Part shown: positions 17,784 through 26,637 of the stretch, piece by piece
Layout: each line of letters starts with the position of its first letter
Numbering within the stretch: the first letter of the stretch is position 1
DNA from: Mogibacterium kristiansenii
GTDB taxonomy: Bacteria > Bacillota > Clostridia > Peptostreptococcales > Anaerovoracaceae
Length of the DNA stretch: 64,000 nucleotides
Assembly: GCF_009695905.1 (NCBI RefSeq)
Contig: NZ_VUNA01000001.1
Span: 177,396 to 241,395, forward strand
Direction: 5' to 3'
The notes under the pieces: generated by a model
What the model was told of the DNA's origin: nothing
Databases searched by the model: none
The model's input: the letters and a program-made list of their open reading frames with translations, nothing else
Translations under genes and position numbers: made by a program

Positions 17784-18338
17784 ATGGTTAGACGTATTAT
17801 CTGCGTAGGACTGGGCGGACAGGGTGTCCTGACAGTTGGTAAACTCCTTATGGAAGCAGCTGTAGACAAGAACCTGCAGTGCACTTGGACCTGCAAATAC
17901 GGAAATGAAATGCGTGGCGGATATTCCGAATGCAACGTAATTATCAGTGATGAGAAGATTGCTTCTCCATATGCGGATCATCCGGATATCGTATTCCTGA
18001 TGAAGAACGACGGTCCGGTGGTAGAGGCTTCTGTAGAAAGATACGAAGCAGCAATGCCGAAGGATGGCGTAATGTACATCAATAAGAACGCTCTGGATCA
18101 GGACGTAAAGCGTCGTGAAGACGTTCGTGTCGTTGAGATTCCGGCAACGGATATCGCAACGGAGCAGGGAAGAGGCGGAAATGCCAACCTGGTTCTTCTG
18201 GGTAAACTGGCTTCCGAATCCGGCCTGTTCACTTATGACGAGTTCGAAGCGTCCATGTGCAAGTACTTTGAATCCCATGGAAAGGGCAAGTTTAACGAAG
18301 GCAACAAGAAAATGCTGGCTGCCGGAAAGAATGCTTAA
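17784..18338 (+). CDS. 2-oxoacid:ferredoxin oxidoreductase gamma subunit (KorC-like)
   Basis: 184-residue catalytic-domain subunit with the typical N-terminus RRIICVGLGGQGVLTVGKLL, the GNEMRGGYSECNVIIS motif and GRGGNANLVLLGKL. It completes the delta-alpha-beta-gamma complex. AAGGGGG at 17768 sets the ATG at 17784; an in-frame TTG at 17757 would overlap the beta gene. A strong terminator follows. Confidence 0.93.
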   Translation: MVRRIICVGLGGQGVLTVGKLLMEAAVDKNLQCTWTCKYGNEMRGGYSECNVIISDEKIASPYADHPDIVFLMKNDGPVVEASVERYEAAMPKDGVMYINKNALDQDVKRREDVRVVEIPATDIATEQGRGGNANLVLLGKLASESGLFTYDEFEASMCKYFESHGKGKFNEGNKKMLAAGKNA

Positions 18339-18380
18339 CGGAATGCTTCACTGGAGTGTTTTGAAATAGTGTTTTAACGG

Positions 18381-18420
18381 TAATAGGGTAGGAGTCCTCG
18401 AGATTCCTACCCTATTATCG
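18381..18420 (+). terminator. Terminator of the 2-oxoacid oxidoreductase operon
   Basis: Perfect 13-bp stem (18381-18393 with 18405-18417), 11-nt loop with further pairing potential; a T-run appears only a few bases later (18423-18428). Confidence 0.8.
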
Positions 18421-18432
18421 TGCTTTTTGTAC

Positions 18433-18464
18433 AAAAGAAAACGGCGCCGCGGCTTCCCGCAGCG
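18433..18464 (-). terminator. Terminator of the IclR-family gene (minus strand)
   Basis: GC-rich 8-bp stem (18445-18452 with 18457-18464, one G-U) and 4-nt loop, followed on the minus strand by TTTTCTTTT. Confidence 0.75.
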
Positions 18465-18472
18465 TCGCTGAA

Positions 18473-19267
18473 TTACAGATAAACCTCCCGGGTAATCCGG
18501 GCACTGACTTCCTTCATCAAAGTAATTTTTTCTTCGAAATGCTCTCCCTTGACTCTGGATTTCGGACCGGAAATACTGATGGCCGCAACGGCATTTCCGT
18601 GACCGTTCAGCACCGGAACCCCCAGGCAGTACAGTCCGATTTCTCGTTCTTCCGCATCCACCGCATATCCCTGGTACCGAACCAGCTCCAATTCTTTCAT
18701 CAAATCCTCGTAGTTGGTGATGGTATGTTCCGTAAACGGGGTGAATTCCGCATTCTTATATACATCCAGGTTCACATTTTCGGAGAATGCCAGAAGGCAC
18801 TTCCCGAGAGACGCACAATAGCACTCTGTTTGATTGGAGATTTTCCGTGAAAGTCCTAGATTGTGGGTGGATTCAATGGTGATAAGGGGAACGTTCGCGT
18901 ACATTCCGTCCCATTCCTGCTCCAGAATTCCGTATGTAACGCATTCTCCATAGGCATCGCTGATTTCCTGCAGCAGCGGCCGCACGCTCTCGGTGATGAT
19001 ATCGTTGTGGGGAAGGGTGCTGTAGGCATACAGCTTCGGTCCGATGGAATACTGATCGGAATTCTTATTTTGAACCACGTATCCTCGATTCTCCAATGTA
19101 GCCAAAGTGCGAAATACGGTACTTTTATATATGTCTAAATCTTTGCTGATCTGGGAAATGGATGTGTCGTTTCCCTGACGAAAGAGATATTCCAAGATGT
19201 CAATGCTTCGATCCACCGAATTGATGATGACGGATTTGGCGGATTCCTTTTCCTTCTTTTCTTTCAT
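18473..19267 (-). CDS. IclR-family transcriptional regulator
   Basis: 264-residue DNA-binding regulator. An N-terminal winged helix-turn-helix (about 12-80: SVDRSIDILEYLF, then ISQISKDLDIYKSTVFRTLATLENRGYVVQ) is followed by the IclR effector domain (ECYCASLGKCLLAF, YAVDAEEREIGLYCLGVPVLNGHGNAVAAISISGP). IclR proteins usually repress or activate small catabolic operons in response to an organic acid, binding palindromes of about 13-15 bp. It converges on the 2-oxoacid oxidoreductase operon and is the best candidate in the window for the shared palindrome found there and before nhaC and the butyrate kinase gene (inference). Confidence 0.93.
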   Translation of the reverse strand: MKEKKEKESAKSVIINSVDRSIDILEYLFRQGNDTSISQISKDLDIYKSTVFRTLATLENRGYVVQNKNSDQYSIGPKLYAYSTLPHNDIITESVRPLLQEISDAYGECVTYGILEQEWDGMYANVPLITIESTHNLGLSRKISNQTECYCASLGKCLLAFSENVNLDVYKNAEFTPFTEHTITNYEDLMKELELVRYQGYAVDAEEREIGLYCLGVPVLNGHGNAVAAISISGPKSRVKGEHFEEKITLMKEVSARITREVYL

Positions 19268-19435
19268 AATCTACCTCTATTCTACCGCGGAGTTCGCAGC
19301 TTCTGCACACAAAAACACACCGTTATTATACCGTGTTTTTCCTTATTCTTCAATGGTTTCAGGACCGTCTCAAGGTGAAAATATCATCACAATTACCCAA
19401 TGCAATTATATATTGGATGACCGGATTTTATTGTA

Positions 19436-19462
19436 GGAAATTCGTTCCGGTACATGTATAAT
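19436..19462 (+). promoter_or_regulatory. uraA-type gene promoter region with a related palindrome
   Basis: TATAAT at 19457-19462 lies about 45 bp before the permease start. GGAAATTCGTTCC (19436-19448) precedes it where a -35 box would be and matches the oxidoreductase-operon palindrome at 9 of 13 positions, but sits on the other side of the -10 box. Confidence 0.35.
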
Positions 19463-19507
19463 AAGTAGCGGAAATATATTGTTATAGATTGTTTGATTGG
19501 AGAAACG

Positions 19508-20776
19508 ATGAGCGACAGAAGAATTATTCAAGTGAACGAGAAGGTCCCGCTTCGGATGGGAATTCCGTTAAGTATTCAGCACACCTTTGCCATGTTCAGT
19601 GCATCGGTTCTGGTTCCGTATATCCTGGGAATCAGTCCGGCCATTGCGCTTCTCATGAACGGCATCGGTACTTTGCTGTTTATTCTGATTACTAAGGGGA
19701 AGGCGCCGGCATATCTGGGATCCAGTTTTGCCTTCATCTCCCCGGCACTGATTGTTATCAATAAGATGGGATACGAATACGCATTGGGCGGATTCATCGT
19801 CACCGGCATTATTTTCATGGCAGTAGCCATTCTCATCAAGTATGTGGGTGTGGATTGGATTGATGTCATCCTGCCGCCGGCGGCGATGGGACCGGTAGTG
19901 GCGCTGATCGGACTGGAACTGGCGAGCAATGCGGCGTCCAACGGCGGAATTGTCAAATCCGAAGGATACGATCGCATCGATCCTCATCTGGTCATCGTAT
20001 TCCTGGTGACGCTGGCTTTTGCCGTTATCGGCCAGGTGCTGTATCGAGGATTCGCATCGGCAATCGCTATTTTGATTGCCATCATCATCGGCTATATCGT
20101 GGCGCTGCTTTTGGGTATTGTGGATTTCACTCCGCTTCAAACCCAGTCCTGGATAGCTATGCCGAATTTCACCGCACCGAAATTCAGTCTGCAGGCGATC
20201 CTGGTTATCATCCCCGCATCGCTGGTGGTGATTTCGGAACACATCGGCCATCAGGTGGTAACCTCGGAAATCATCGACAAAGACCTTTTGAAGGATCCGG
20301 GACTGCACCGTTCTCTCTTTGCGGACGGTTTATCCACCACGCTTTCCGGTTTCTGCGGTTCTGTGCCGACCACCACTTACGGTGAGAATATCGGCGTCAT
20401 GGCCATCACAAAGGTATACAGCGTATGGGTCATCGGCGGTGCGGCGGTATTCTCCATTTTCCTTTCGTTTATCGGAAAGGCTTCCGGTTTGATTGAAACC
20501 ATTCCGGCACCGGTAATGGGCGGCGTCAGCTTCCTGCTGTACGGAATGATCGGTGCGTCCGGCATTCGGTTGATGGTGGATGCCAAAGTGGATTATTCCA
20601 AAGCTCGGAATCTTGCTATGACCTCGGTCATTTTCGTCACCGGACTTTCCGGCGCGTATATCAAAATCGGTTCCGCCACGCTGCAGGGCATGAGCCTGGC
20701 CGCTCTGGTTGGAATGGCTCTGGGACTGACGTTCTACGTTCTGGATCGGTTCAAATTGACCAACGATTACGAATAA
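19508..20776 (+). CDS. NCS2-family uracil/xanthine permease
   Basis: Nucleobase:cation symporter of 422 residues with the fourteen-helix NCS2 pattern. Seen: QHTFAMFSASVLVPYILG, GLELASNAA, the SEHIGHQVVTSEI motif carrying the conserved substrate-site glutamate, and PTTTYGENIGVMAITKVYS. These favour the uracil (UraA/PyrP) branch over xanthine. ATG at 19508 with GGAG 5 nt upstream; an in-frame TTG at 19493 would precede that site. No PyrR-type attenuator seen in the leader. Confidence 0.92.
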   Translation: MSDRRIIQVNEKVPLRMGIPLSIQHTFAMFSASVLVPYILGISPAIALLMNGIGTLLFILITKGKAPAYLGSSFAFISPALIVINKMGYEYALGGFIVTGIIFMAVAILIKYVGVDWIDVILPPAAMGPVVALIGLELASNAASNGGIVKSEGYDRIDPHLVIVFLVTLAFAVIGQVLYRGFASAIAILIAIIIGYIVALLLGIVDFTPLQTQSWIAMPNFTAPKFSLQAILVIIPASLVVISEHIGHQVVTSEIIDKDLLKDPGLHRSLFADGLSTTLSGFCGSVPTTTYGENIGVMAITKVYSVWVIGGAAVFSIFLSFIGKASGLIETIPAPVMGGVSFLLYGMIGASGIRLMVDAKVDYSKARNLAMTSVIFVTGLSGAYIKIGSATLQGMSLAALVGMALGLTFYVLDRFKLTNDYE

Positions 20777-20796
20777 AGAATGGTTAAAAAAGAATA

Positions 20797-20833
20797 AAAA
20801 AATGGACTTTTGATGTTTCAAAAGTCCATTTTT
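20797..20833. terminator. Bidirectional terminator
   Basis: 11-bp stem (20803-20813 with 20818-20828) with A-run before and T-run after, between the convergent permease (+) and lexA (-) genes. Confidence 0.9.
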
Positions 20834-20871
20834 AATATTTCTGCAATTTCCGGCAATGCGTGCATTCCGGT

Positions 20872-21522
20872 TTAGCTCAGGTAACGGAATACGCCTTCCA
20901 CCTTTCCGATGATGGTGCAGTCCGGCACAATGATGGGTTCCATCTCGTCGTTCTCCGGCTGGAGCCGGATGTGCCCGTCTTCTCGATAGAATCTTTTTAC
21001 CGTGGCTTCTGCCTCGAATTCCCCTTCAATCATAGCCACCACGATATCCCCGTTTCGAGCTTCGTGTTCTTCCTTGACGATGATATAATCCCCGTCATTG
21101 ATTCCGCTGTTAATCATGCTGTTGCCGTGAACGGAAAGGATGAAATTGTTGCCTTTTCCCAGGAATCGTGCAGGGAAGGGAACGTATTCATCGATATTCT
21201 GCTCCGACAGAATCGGAGTGCCGGCAGCAACCCGCCCGATAATCGGAATCAGGGTCGTATTGGTGTCGTCAATGGATGTCGGGATGTCGTTATGCGGTTC
21301 CGGCGGATTCCGATCCACCACAACCAAAGCCCTGGGTTTGCTGGGATCCTTTCGAATCAAGCCTTTTTCCTCCAGTACTTTCAGATCTTTAAAAACCGTA
21401 GAGGTGGATTTGATATCCAATGCGGCACAGATTTCCCGAACAGTTGGAGGAAAACAGCGCTCCCGTATGGTATCCTTCATGTACTGCAGGATTTTTTCCT
21501 GTCTTTCCTCACACTTTTTCAT
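20872..21522 (-). CDS. lexA: LexA repressor
   Basis: SOS repressor of 216 residues with self-cleavage capacity. The N-terminal winged helix shows FPPTVREICAALDIKSTSTVFKDLKVLEEKGLI; the Ala-Gly cleavage site lies in IIGRVAAGTPI; catalytic Ser is in VHGNSMINSGI and Lys in EAEATVKRF. All functional residues are present. AGGAGG precedes the ATG, and the upstream radical SAM gene ends only 15 bp away, so the two are cotranscribed from a promoter that carries a LexA-box-like site. Confidence 0.97.
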   Translation of the reverse strand: MKKCEERQEKILQYMKDTIRERCFPPTVREICAALDIKSTSTVFKDLKVLEEKGLIRKDPSKPRALVVVDRNPPEPHNDIPTSIDDTNTTLIPIIGRVAAGTPILSEQNIDEYVPFPARFLGKGNNFILSVHGNSMINSGINDGDYIIVKEEHEARNGDIVVAMIEGEFEAEATVKRFYREDGHIRLQPENDEMEPIIVPDCTIIGKVEGVFRYLS

Positions 21523-21537
21523 CAGTACCTCCTGGCA

Positions 21538-22362
21538 TTAAATCAGTGTCAGTTCGTTAATATCCATCGGGCTGCCGTAGTTGTTCCAGTCGTCATAAAT
21601 CAGTCCGCTCTGGCGGATGATGATGTCGCCCACTTTACCGTCAATCTTGCTGAACGGCAGGGTCTTGTGATAGGTTACCAGGCTGTCCTTGTAATGGAAG
21701 ACAAAGCCGGTTCGGAAGAGTTCTTTCTCCAGCGGATACTGATATTCCGCAATATCGCAGAGAAGATCGAACAGGTCATCTCCCTCCGTCTCAAAAACGT
21801 TCTCCAGCGTCAGATTGGAGTAGTTGGCCCGAATCTGAACTTCGTGACCGTTAAAGCGGTCCAGGAAGTTAATCAGTTTCTCCTTCGTAGACGGTTCCTT
21901 CGCATCTTCAAAAATAACGCAGTTGATGCGGTGACGAACCTTCAGAAGATCGAAAATCTCGTCAGAGCATTCCTTAACGTAATGCTTCAGGTGGCGGGAT
22001 ACGTTCACGCAGGAAATCATATCCTGATGGCGGTTCAGGACTTCCGCAATGCGGTGGATATCCTGATTCTCGCTGGTCGGCAGGGTGGTGTTGATGTAAA
22101 GGTTATGGGTCTCACCGACATGGGCGATGATATCTTCCAACGCTTCCAGCTCTGCCAGAGGTTCTCCGCCGGTAAAAACAACGTCGTTGTGCGGGAAAAT
22201 CCGGTCCAGCAAATCCAAGGAACGATAGCAGCGATCCAAATCAAAGCTGGAGGAATTTCGATATTCTTCCTTGTTCACACAGAATGGACAGCTGTTGTTG
22301 CAGTCATACGGTACGAACATGGTGACGGTTGGTCCTTCTTTAATTTTCTTCATAATATTCAT
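21538..22362 (-). CDS. Radical SAM protein of unknown function
   Basis: 274-residue protein with the N-terminal radical SAM cluster motif CNNSCPFC (C-x3-C-x2-C) and FTGGEPLAELEAL, the SAM-binding GGE motif. The first half resembles activase/NrdG-like or MoaA-like single-domain enzymes; no second cluster motif (SPASM) is visible. The substrate is unknown. It is the first gene of a two-gene operon with lexA, so it is probably expressed on DNA damage. Start ATG at 22362 follows AAGGGG at 4-nt spacing. Confidence 0.82.
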   Translation of the reverse strand: MNIMKKIKEGPTVTMFVPYDCNNSCPFCVNKEEYRNSSSFDLDRCYRSLDLLDRIFPHNDVVFTGGEPLAELEALEDIIAHVGETHNLYINTTLPTSENQDIHRIAEVLNRHQDMISCVNVSRHLKHYVKECSDEIFDLLKVRHRINCVIFEDAKEPSTKEKLINFLDRFNGHEVQIRANYSNLTLENVFETEGDDLFDLLCDIAEYQYPLEKELFRTGFVFHYKDSLVTYHKTLPFSKIDGKVGDIIIRQSGLIYDDWNNYGSPMDINELTLI

Positions 22363-22394
22363 GATACCCCTTAAAAAGCTCTTTTTTATGTTTT

Positions 22395-22434
22395 ATTATA
22401 GCATGCTTTAAAAGAATTTGTAAACGCATGTTTA
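22395..22434 (-). promoter_or_regulatory. Radical SAM-lexA promoter with LexA box
   Basis: On the minus strand: TTTACA (22419-22424), 18-bp spacer, TATAAT (22395-22400). The palindrome TAAACGCATGTTTA (22421-22434) overlaps the -35 and fits the Gram-positive LexA core AACRNRYGTT, so the operon is probably autorepressed. Confidence 0.7.
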
Positions 22435-22544
22435 TAATGTGTCAATACTACGAAGTGTAATGTTACCGTAAATTTACAAGAATTGTACTGGTAAAAACAC
22501 AAAAGATTATGTATAATTGTAAAAGGTATATTTTAGGAGAAGCT

Positions 22545-23186
22545 ATGAAGAACAATGTTGAAAAAGAAAAGCGGCAGAACCCCTCGCTCTGTAATTGGGT
22601 TGAGTTGTTTGTAATCCTTTTAGCCGGCTGGCTCATTTTGTCCGGCATCTTTGAATTGAAGTTTATTATCTACGGCGTGATGACCGCAGGCATCATTTCT
22701 CTTTTATGTTTTAGATCTTTCTATATGAAAGGCGTTCATTCGGATCGATATTATTTTCTCATTCACATCAATCCCATCCGATTGCTTATTTATTTTCTTT
22801 GGCTCTTGAAGGAAATCGTCAAGAGTTCCTTTAGTGTTACCTGGAATGTGTATCGGGGAAAGAAATCGCTGCATCCGCAGATTGTGTGGTTTCAGGCGAA
22901 TTATGACAATCCGGCAGCAAGGGCACTGCTGGCCAATTCCATTACCCTGACACCGGGAACCGTTACCGTGGACATTCAGGAGGATGGAACGTATTCCGTG
23001 CACGCATTGACGGAAGGAGCGAAGGCAGGTCTTCTGGATGGAACCATGCAGGGAAAGGTGGCACGGCTGTTCGGTGAGACGATTGATTTTCGCGTATTGG
23101 ATGTGGAGGAAGCAGAGGAGAACCGGAAGACGGCTCGCCTGATCGAAACTACTGTTACCGCAAAGAAAGGATTGAAGCGCATATGA
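22545..23186 (+). CDS. Mrp/Mbh antiporter subunit E (MrpE/MbhA-like)
   Basis: 213-residue membrane protein, first of a ten-gene cation antiporter operon. Two N-terminal helices (about 16-50) are followed by a soluble domain containing ANSITLTPGTVTVDI, the hallmark of MrpE. AGGAG just before the ATG at 22545; an upstream in-frame ATG at 22509 has no ribosome site. The stop overlaps the next start (ATGA). Confidence 0.9.
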   Translation: MKNNVEKEKRQNPSLCNWVELFVILLAGWLILSGIFELKFIIYGVMTAGIISLLCFRSFYMKGVHSDRYYFLIHINPIRLLIYFLWLLKEIVKSSFSVTWNVYRGKKSLHPQIVWFQANYDNPAARALLANSITLTPGTVTVDIQEDGTYSVHALTEGAKAGLLDGTMQGKVARLFGETIDFRVLDVEEAEENRKTARLIETTVTAKKGLKRI

Positions 23187-23443
23187 CGATTTTTTATACG
23201 GCGATTCTGCTGGCAATTACAGGGGTGGTGCTTCTGATGCTGTTCTTTATGATTCGGAAGAACGGAGTCTATGACAAGTTAAATGCCATGTTCGTGATGA
23301 ACACGAATATCGTATTTCTGATTCTGGTGCGGGGCTTAATTGATGGGCGAATCGATATGTACATCGACATCGCGCTGAGCTATTCCATTCTGGGATTTGT
23401 GACGACGGTGATTCTGGCGAAGTTTATCGGAGGAAGAAGATAA
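23183..23443 (+). CDS. Mrp/Mbh antiporter subunit F
   Basis: 86-residue protein with three membrane helices and the conserved cytoplasmic RKNGVYDKLNAMFVMNTN loop typical of MrpF/MbhB. Four-base overlap with the E gene and one-base overlap (TAATG) with the G gene point to coupled translation. Confidence 0.88.
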   Translation: MTIFYTAILLAITGVVLLMLFFMIRKNGVYDKLNAMFVMNTNIVFLILVRGLIDGRIDMYIDIALSYSILGFVTTVILAKFIGGRR

Positions 23444-23796
23444 TGGATATACGGACAATTATTTCGGCCGCGCTGATTCTGGTCGGTGCGATATTCCTTT
23501 GGACGGCGGCAATCGGTGTGGTTCGGTTCCCGGATTTCTTCTCGCGGCTTCACGCGGCCGGAATCGGAGATACCCTGGGGGCACTCCTTCTGACCGTTGG
23601 AATCATGGTGAAAACGGGATTGACGCTGTTGTCCCTGAAGGTTTTCCTGGTATATGTAATCTATCTCATCACCAATCCGCTGGGAACCAACCTGATTATT
23701 CTGGAGGCGGTGCATGCCCGGGATTATCAGGGATATAACGGAAAGAGAATTAAGAAAGAGAAGGGAGATGACCGAGATGTCGATGCTGATGCTTGA
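23443..23796 (+). CDS. Mrp/Mbh antiporter subunit G
   Basis: 117-residue protein with three helices and the MrpG signature GVVRFPDFFSRLHAAGIGDTLGALLL. The charged C-terminal tail (YNGKRIKKEKGDDRDVD) overlaps the next gene by about 20 bp. Confidence 0.9.
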   Translation: MDIRTIISAALILVGAIFLWTAAIGVVRFPDFFSRLHAAGIGDTLGALLLTVGIMVKTGLTLLSLKVFLVYVIYLITNPLGTNLIILEAVHARDYQGYNGKRIKKEKGDDRDVDADA

Positions 23797-24019
23797 AGCG
23801 GTGCTTTTGCTGGCATTGATTGCCATCACGCTGGTCGTGATTTTTAATAAGGACTTGATGGTGGTAGTGGTGACCTACTGTGCATTCAGTTTTATCACCA
23901 TGTTTTTGTACATTGTGATGGGGGCGCCGGATGTGGCCTTTACAGAAGCGGTAATCGGTGTCATCTCCACCATTTATTTCATTATGACCCTCAGAAATAT
24001 AGATCGGCGGTGCAAGTGA
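23777..24019 (+). CDS. MbhD-like subunit (DUF4040)
   Basis: 80-residue membrane protein with the MbhD/DUF4040 signature GAPDVAFTEAVIGVISTIYFI. In bacilli this domain is part of the C-terminus of MrpA; here it is a separate gene, as in archaeal Mbh operons. The ATG at 23777 gives 9-nt spacing from AAGGGAG; the ATG at 23768 touches that site. It overlaps the G gene, and its stop shares a base with the next start. Confidence 0.8.
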   Translation: MSMLMLEAVLLLALIAITLVVIFNKDLMVVVVTYCAFSFITMFLYIVMGAPDVAFTEAVIGVISTIYFIMTLRNIDRRCK

Positions 24020-24792
24020 TGCGGAAAGTGCTACCATTGATATTAATTGTGATTTGCCTGGGTGCATCTTTTGTGACATTGGATTTCCTGCCGGAAATCG
24101 GCGATCCGTCCTCCAAGCCGAATACCCATACGACGGATTATTACATTGAACACGCGACGACGGAGACCAATGCGGCGAACATGGTAACGGCGGTCATCGT
24201 GGACTACAGAGCGTTTGATACGATGTATGAAACGACGGTAATGTTCATTGCCGGGGTGGCGGTGGTTCTTATTCTGGCCAGCCATCCGGAGCGAAAGAAT
24301 CGAATTCGGTTCCGAAAGGTTCGGAAGAAGGAATCCCGGGATGGAAAGCCGGTGTACCGCACCATCAATAAGGAAGTAGTGATTCCGTTGATTGAGCCGA
24401 TGATTATGCTGTACGCTATCTACGTGCTGTTCCATGGTGAAATCAGTCTGGGCGGCGGTTTCCAGGCGGGGGCCCTTCTGGGAATGACATACATTCTGGA
24501 TGTGATGGTCATCCCGGAACGGGACAGCCTCATCCGGCTGCCGAAGGATAAATCCACCGCACTGGGCGGAATCGGAACCTTCATCTACGTGCTGACCGGA
24601 ATCCTGTGCATGGCGGGCGGCGGTGTTTTTCTGGAATATGAGAAATTGCCGATTCCGATGCATGCACTGGAGAAACACTCCACCGGAATGCTTTTGGTGG
24701 AAGTGGGCGTGGCTATCTGCGTAATGGCGACGATTATTACCATTCTCAACGGGATTATGGAAAGGGTGCATTTTGATGATGACACAGATTGA
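24019..24792 (+). CDS. MbhE-MrpB fusion subunit
   Basis: 257-residue protein made of two parts: an N-terminal MbhE-like segment (residues 1-90, ending in a helix at AGVAVVLILAS) and an MrpB/MnhB domain (VIPLIEPMIMLYAIYVLFHGEISLGGGFQAGALLG, then further helices). The GGGFQAG motif is diagnostic for MrpB. It begins at the ATG sharing a base with the preceding TGA. Confidence 0.85.
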   Translation: MRKVLPLILIVICLGASFVTLDFLPEIGDPSSKPNTHTTDYYIEHATTETNAANMVTAVIVDYRAFDTMYETTVMFIAGVAVVLILASHPERKNRIRFRKVRKKESRDGKPVYRTINKEVVIPLIEPMIMLYAIYVLFHGEISLGGGFQAGALLGMTYILDVMVIPERDSLIRLPKDKSTALGGIGTFIYVLTGILCMAGGGVFLEYEKLPIPMHALEKHSTGMLLVEVGVAICVMATIITILNGIMERVHFDDDTD

Positions 24793-25159
24793 GACAATTC
24801 TGGCAGGGAAGGGAATTTATTTTCTCACGCTGCTGTTGCTGACACTGGGATTATACGGAATCATCGTCAGCCGTAACTACATGAAAAAGCTAATCTGCAT
24901 GAATATCATGCAGGTGGCGGTAATCTTTTTCTTCCTTTGCTTTGCTCAGAAGAATTCCGGAACCATTCCGGTGGCGATGAAACACATCGTTCATGCGGTA
25001 GAGTACATTAATCCGCTGCCCCACGGTCTGATGCTCACAGCCATCGTTGTCAGCCTGGGAACCACCGGTGTAGGATTAGCTTTGCTGACTCGGATTAAGG
25101 AAAAGTATGGAAGCATTGAAGAGAAAGATATTATAGAAGGAGAGAAACAGTTCCGATGA
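24776..25159 (+). CDS. Mrp/Mbh antiporter subunit C (NuoK-like)
   Basis: 127-residue protein with three helices, homologous to NuoK. YGIIVSRNYMKKLICMNIMQVAVIFFFLCF and the C-terminal DPHGL-like region (NPLPHGLMLTAIVVSLGTTGVGLALLTRI) are the MrpC pattern. Starts at 24776 inside the B gene, 9 nt after AAAGGG. Confidence 0.9.
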   Translation: MMTQIETILAGKGIYFLTLLLLTLGLYGIIVSRNYMKKLICMNIMQVAVIFFFLCFAQKNSGTIPVAMKHIVHAVEYINPLPHGLMLTAIVVSLGTTGVGLALLTRIKEKYGSIEEKDIIEGEKQFR

Positions 25160-26637
25160 AGAATCTGCCTGCATATATTGTATTATTACCATTGTGTTCG
25201 GCGTTGCTGTCATTAGCGCTGTCGAAGATTCATAAACATTTGGGGCGGGACGTGGTGTTCGGTGCTCTGGTCGGATCCCTGGTTCTGTCCGTTGTTCAAC
25301 TGGTGCGGGTGATTCAGAACGGACCGATCCATTACATATTCGGCGGATACAAGATTCCATATGGAATCGAGTTCTCCGTGGACACCATCAACGCCGTCAT
25401 CGTTATTATGGTGTGCATGCTGGGGGTCCTTTCCTGCATGTTTGCCTTCAATTTTGACAAAAATGGCGATGCGCTTCAGGTGGGGGGTGCGTATACCATG
25501 CATGCACTTTTGGTGCTGGGGATGGTGGGCATGACCATGACCGGAGACGTGTTCAACCTGTACGTGTTTCTGGAAATCACTTCCCTGACAGCTTACTGCC
25601 TGATTGCCATGGGCGGAAGCCGAGGTATTGTGTCCGCATTCCGGTACTTACTGGTGGGAACCGTTGCGGCGACCTTCTACCTGCTGGGGGTGGGAATTCT
25701 GTATTCCGTGACGGGTACCCTGAACATGTCGGATATGGCCGCCTGCTTGAAGCAGGGAAACAACGATTCGGCGATGTTGATGGCCATGATGTTCCTGATT
25801 TCAGCTTTCGGCATCAAGATGGCGCTGTTTCCGTTTCATGGATGGCAGCCGTCGGCGTACACTCACGCTCATACCGGTGCGCGTCCACTGATTGCGGGAG
25901 CCATGGGAAAGATTCCGGCATACGCCATGTTTCGGTATCTGTACTGCATCTACGGGAAGGACTTTAAATATTTCCGGTACGTCCTTCTCATTATCGGTGT
26001 GATTTCCGTGTGCGGAATGATTTACGGATCTGTTCGTGCCATGGCACAGAAGGATATCCGTAAAGTTTTGGCGTATTCCAGCGTGGCTCAGATCGGATAC
26101 ATCAGTCTGGGTTTTGCCATCGGAAGCCCGTTGGCCCTGGCCGGCGCTTTTCTGCACATGCTGGGACATGCTTTTATGAAAGGCGGTCTGTTCTTTGCGG
26201 CGGGCGCCATCAGTTGGAAGTACGGAACCTTTGATTTAAATGACTTTGGAAGAATATATAAGAGGATGCCATTCACTGCCGGACTGTTGACGGTGGGGGC
26301 ACTGTCCATGATCGGCATTCCGCCGACGGTGGGTTTCTTCAGCAAATGGTATCTGGCTTGCGGAGCGGCACAGACCCATGAGTATGTGTACATCTTTGTG
26401 CTGGTGCTGAGTTCACTGCTGAATGCTGTCTATTTCTTCAAGGTGATTGAGAAAGTATTCGTTCAGGCGGATAAAAACAGAAAGCCGCTGCATCCGGAGG
26501 GGAAGGGCGTGACGGAGGCACCGATTACCATCATGATTCCGGTTGTCACCTGCATTCTTATGATTCTGCTGCTGGGCGTATTTAACGTTAAAGTAATTGA
26601 TATTCTGCTGATTTCGCTGAAAGGAGTGGCATTATGA
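25156..26637 (+). CDS. Proton-channel subunit D, first copy (MrpD/NuoN-like)
   Basis: 493-residue antiporter-like subunit with about fourteen helices. The conserved glutamate-bearing helix is seen in FNLYVFLEITSLTAYCLIA and lysine/histidine-rich channel segments in FGIKMALFPFHGWQPSAYTHAHTGARPL and LHMLGHAFMKGGLFFAAG. Four-base overlap with the C gene. Confidence 0.92.
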   Translation: MKNLPAYIVLLPLCSALLSLALSKIHKHLGRDVVFGALVGSLVLSVVQLVRVIQNGPIHYIFGGYKIPYGIEFSVDTINAVIVIMVCMLGVLSCMFAFNFDKNGDALQVGGAYTMHALLVLGMVGMTMTGDVFNLYVFLEITSLTAYCLIAMGGSRGIVSAFRYLLVGTVAATFYLLGVGILYSVTGTLNMSDMAACLKQGNNDSAMLMAMMFLISAFGIKMALFPFHGWQPSAYTHAHTGARPLIAGAMGKIPAYAMFRYLYCIYGKDFKYFRYVLLIIGVISVCGMIYGSVRAMAQKDIRKVLAYSSVAQIGYISLGFAIGSPLALAGAFLHMLGHAFMKGGLFFAAGAISWKYGTFDLNDFGRIYKRMPFTAGLLTVGALSMIGIPPTVGFFSKWYLACGAAQTHEYVYIFVLVLSSLLNAVYFFKVIEKVFVQADKNRKPLHPEGKGVTEAPITIMIPVVTCILMILLLGVFNVKVIDILLISLKGVAL

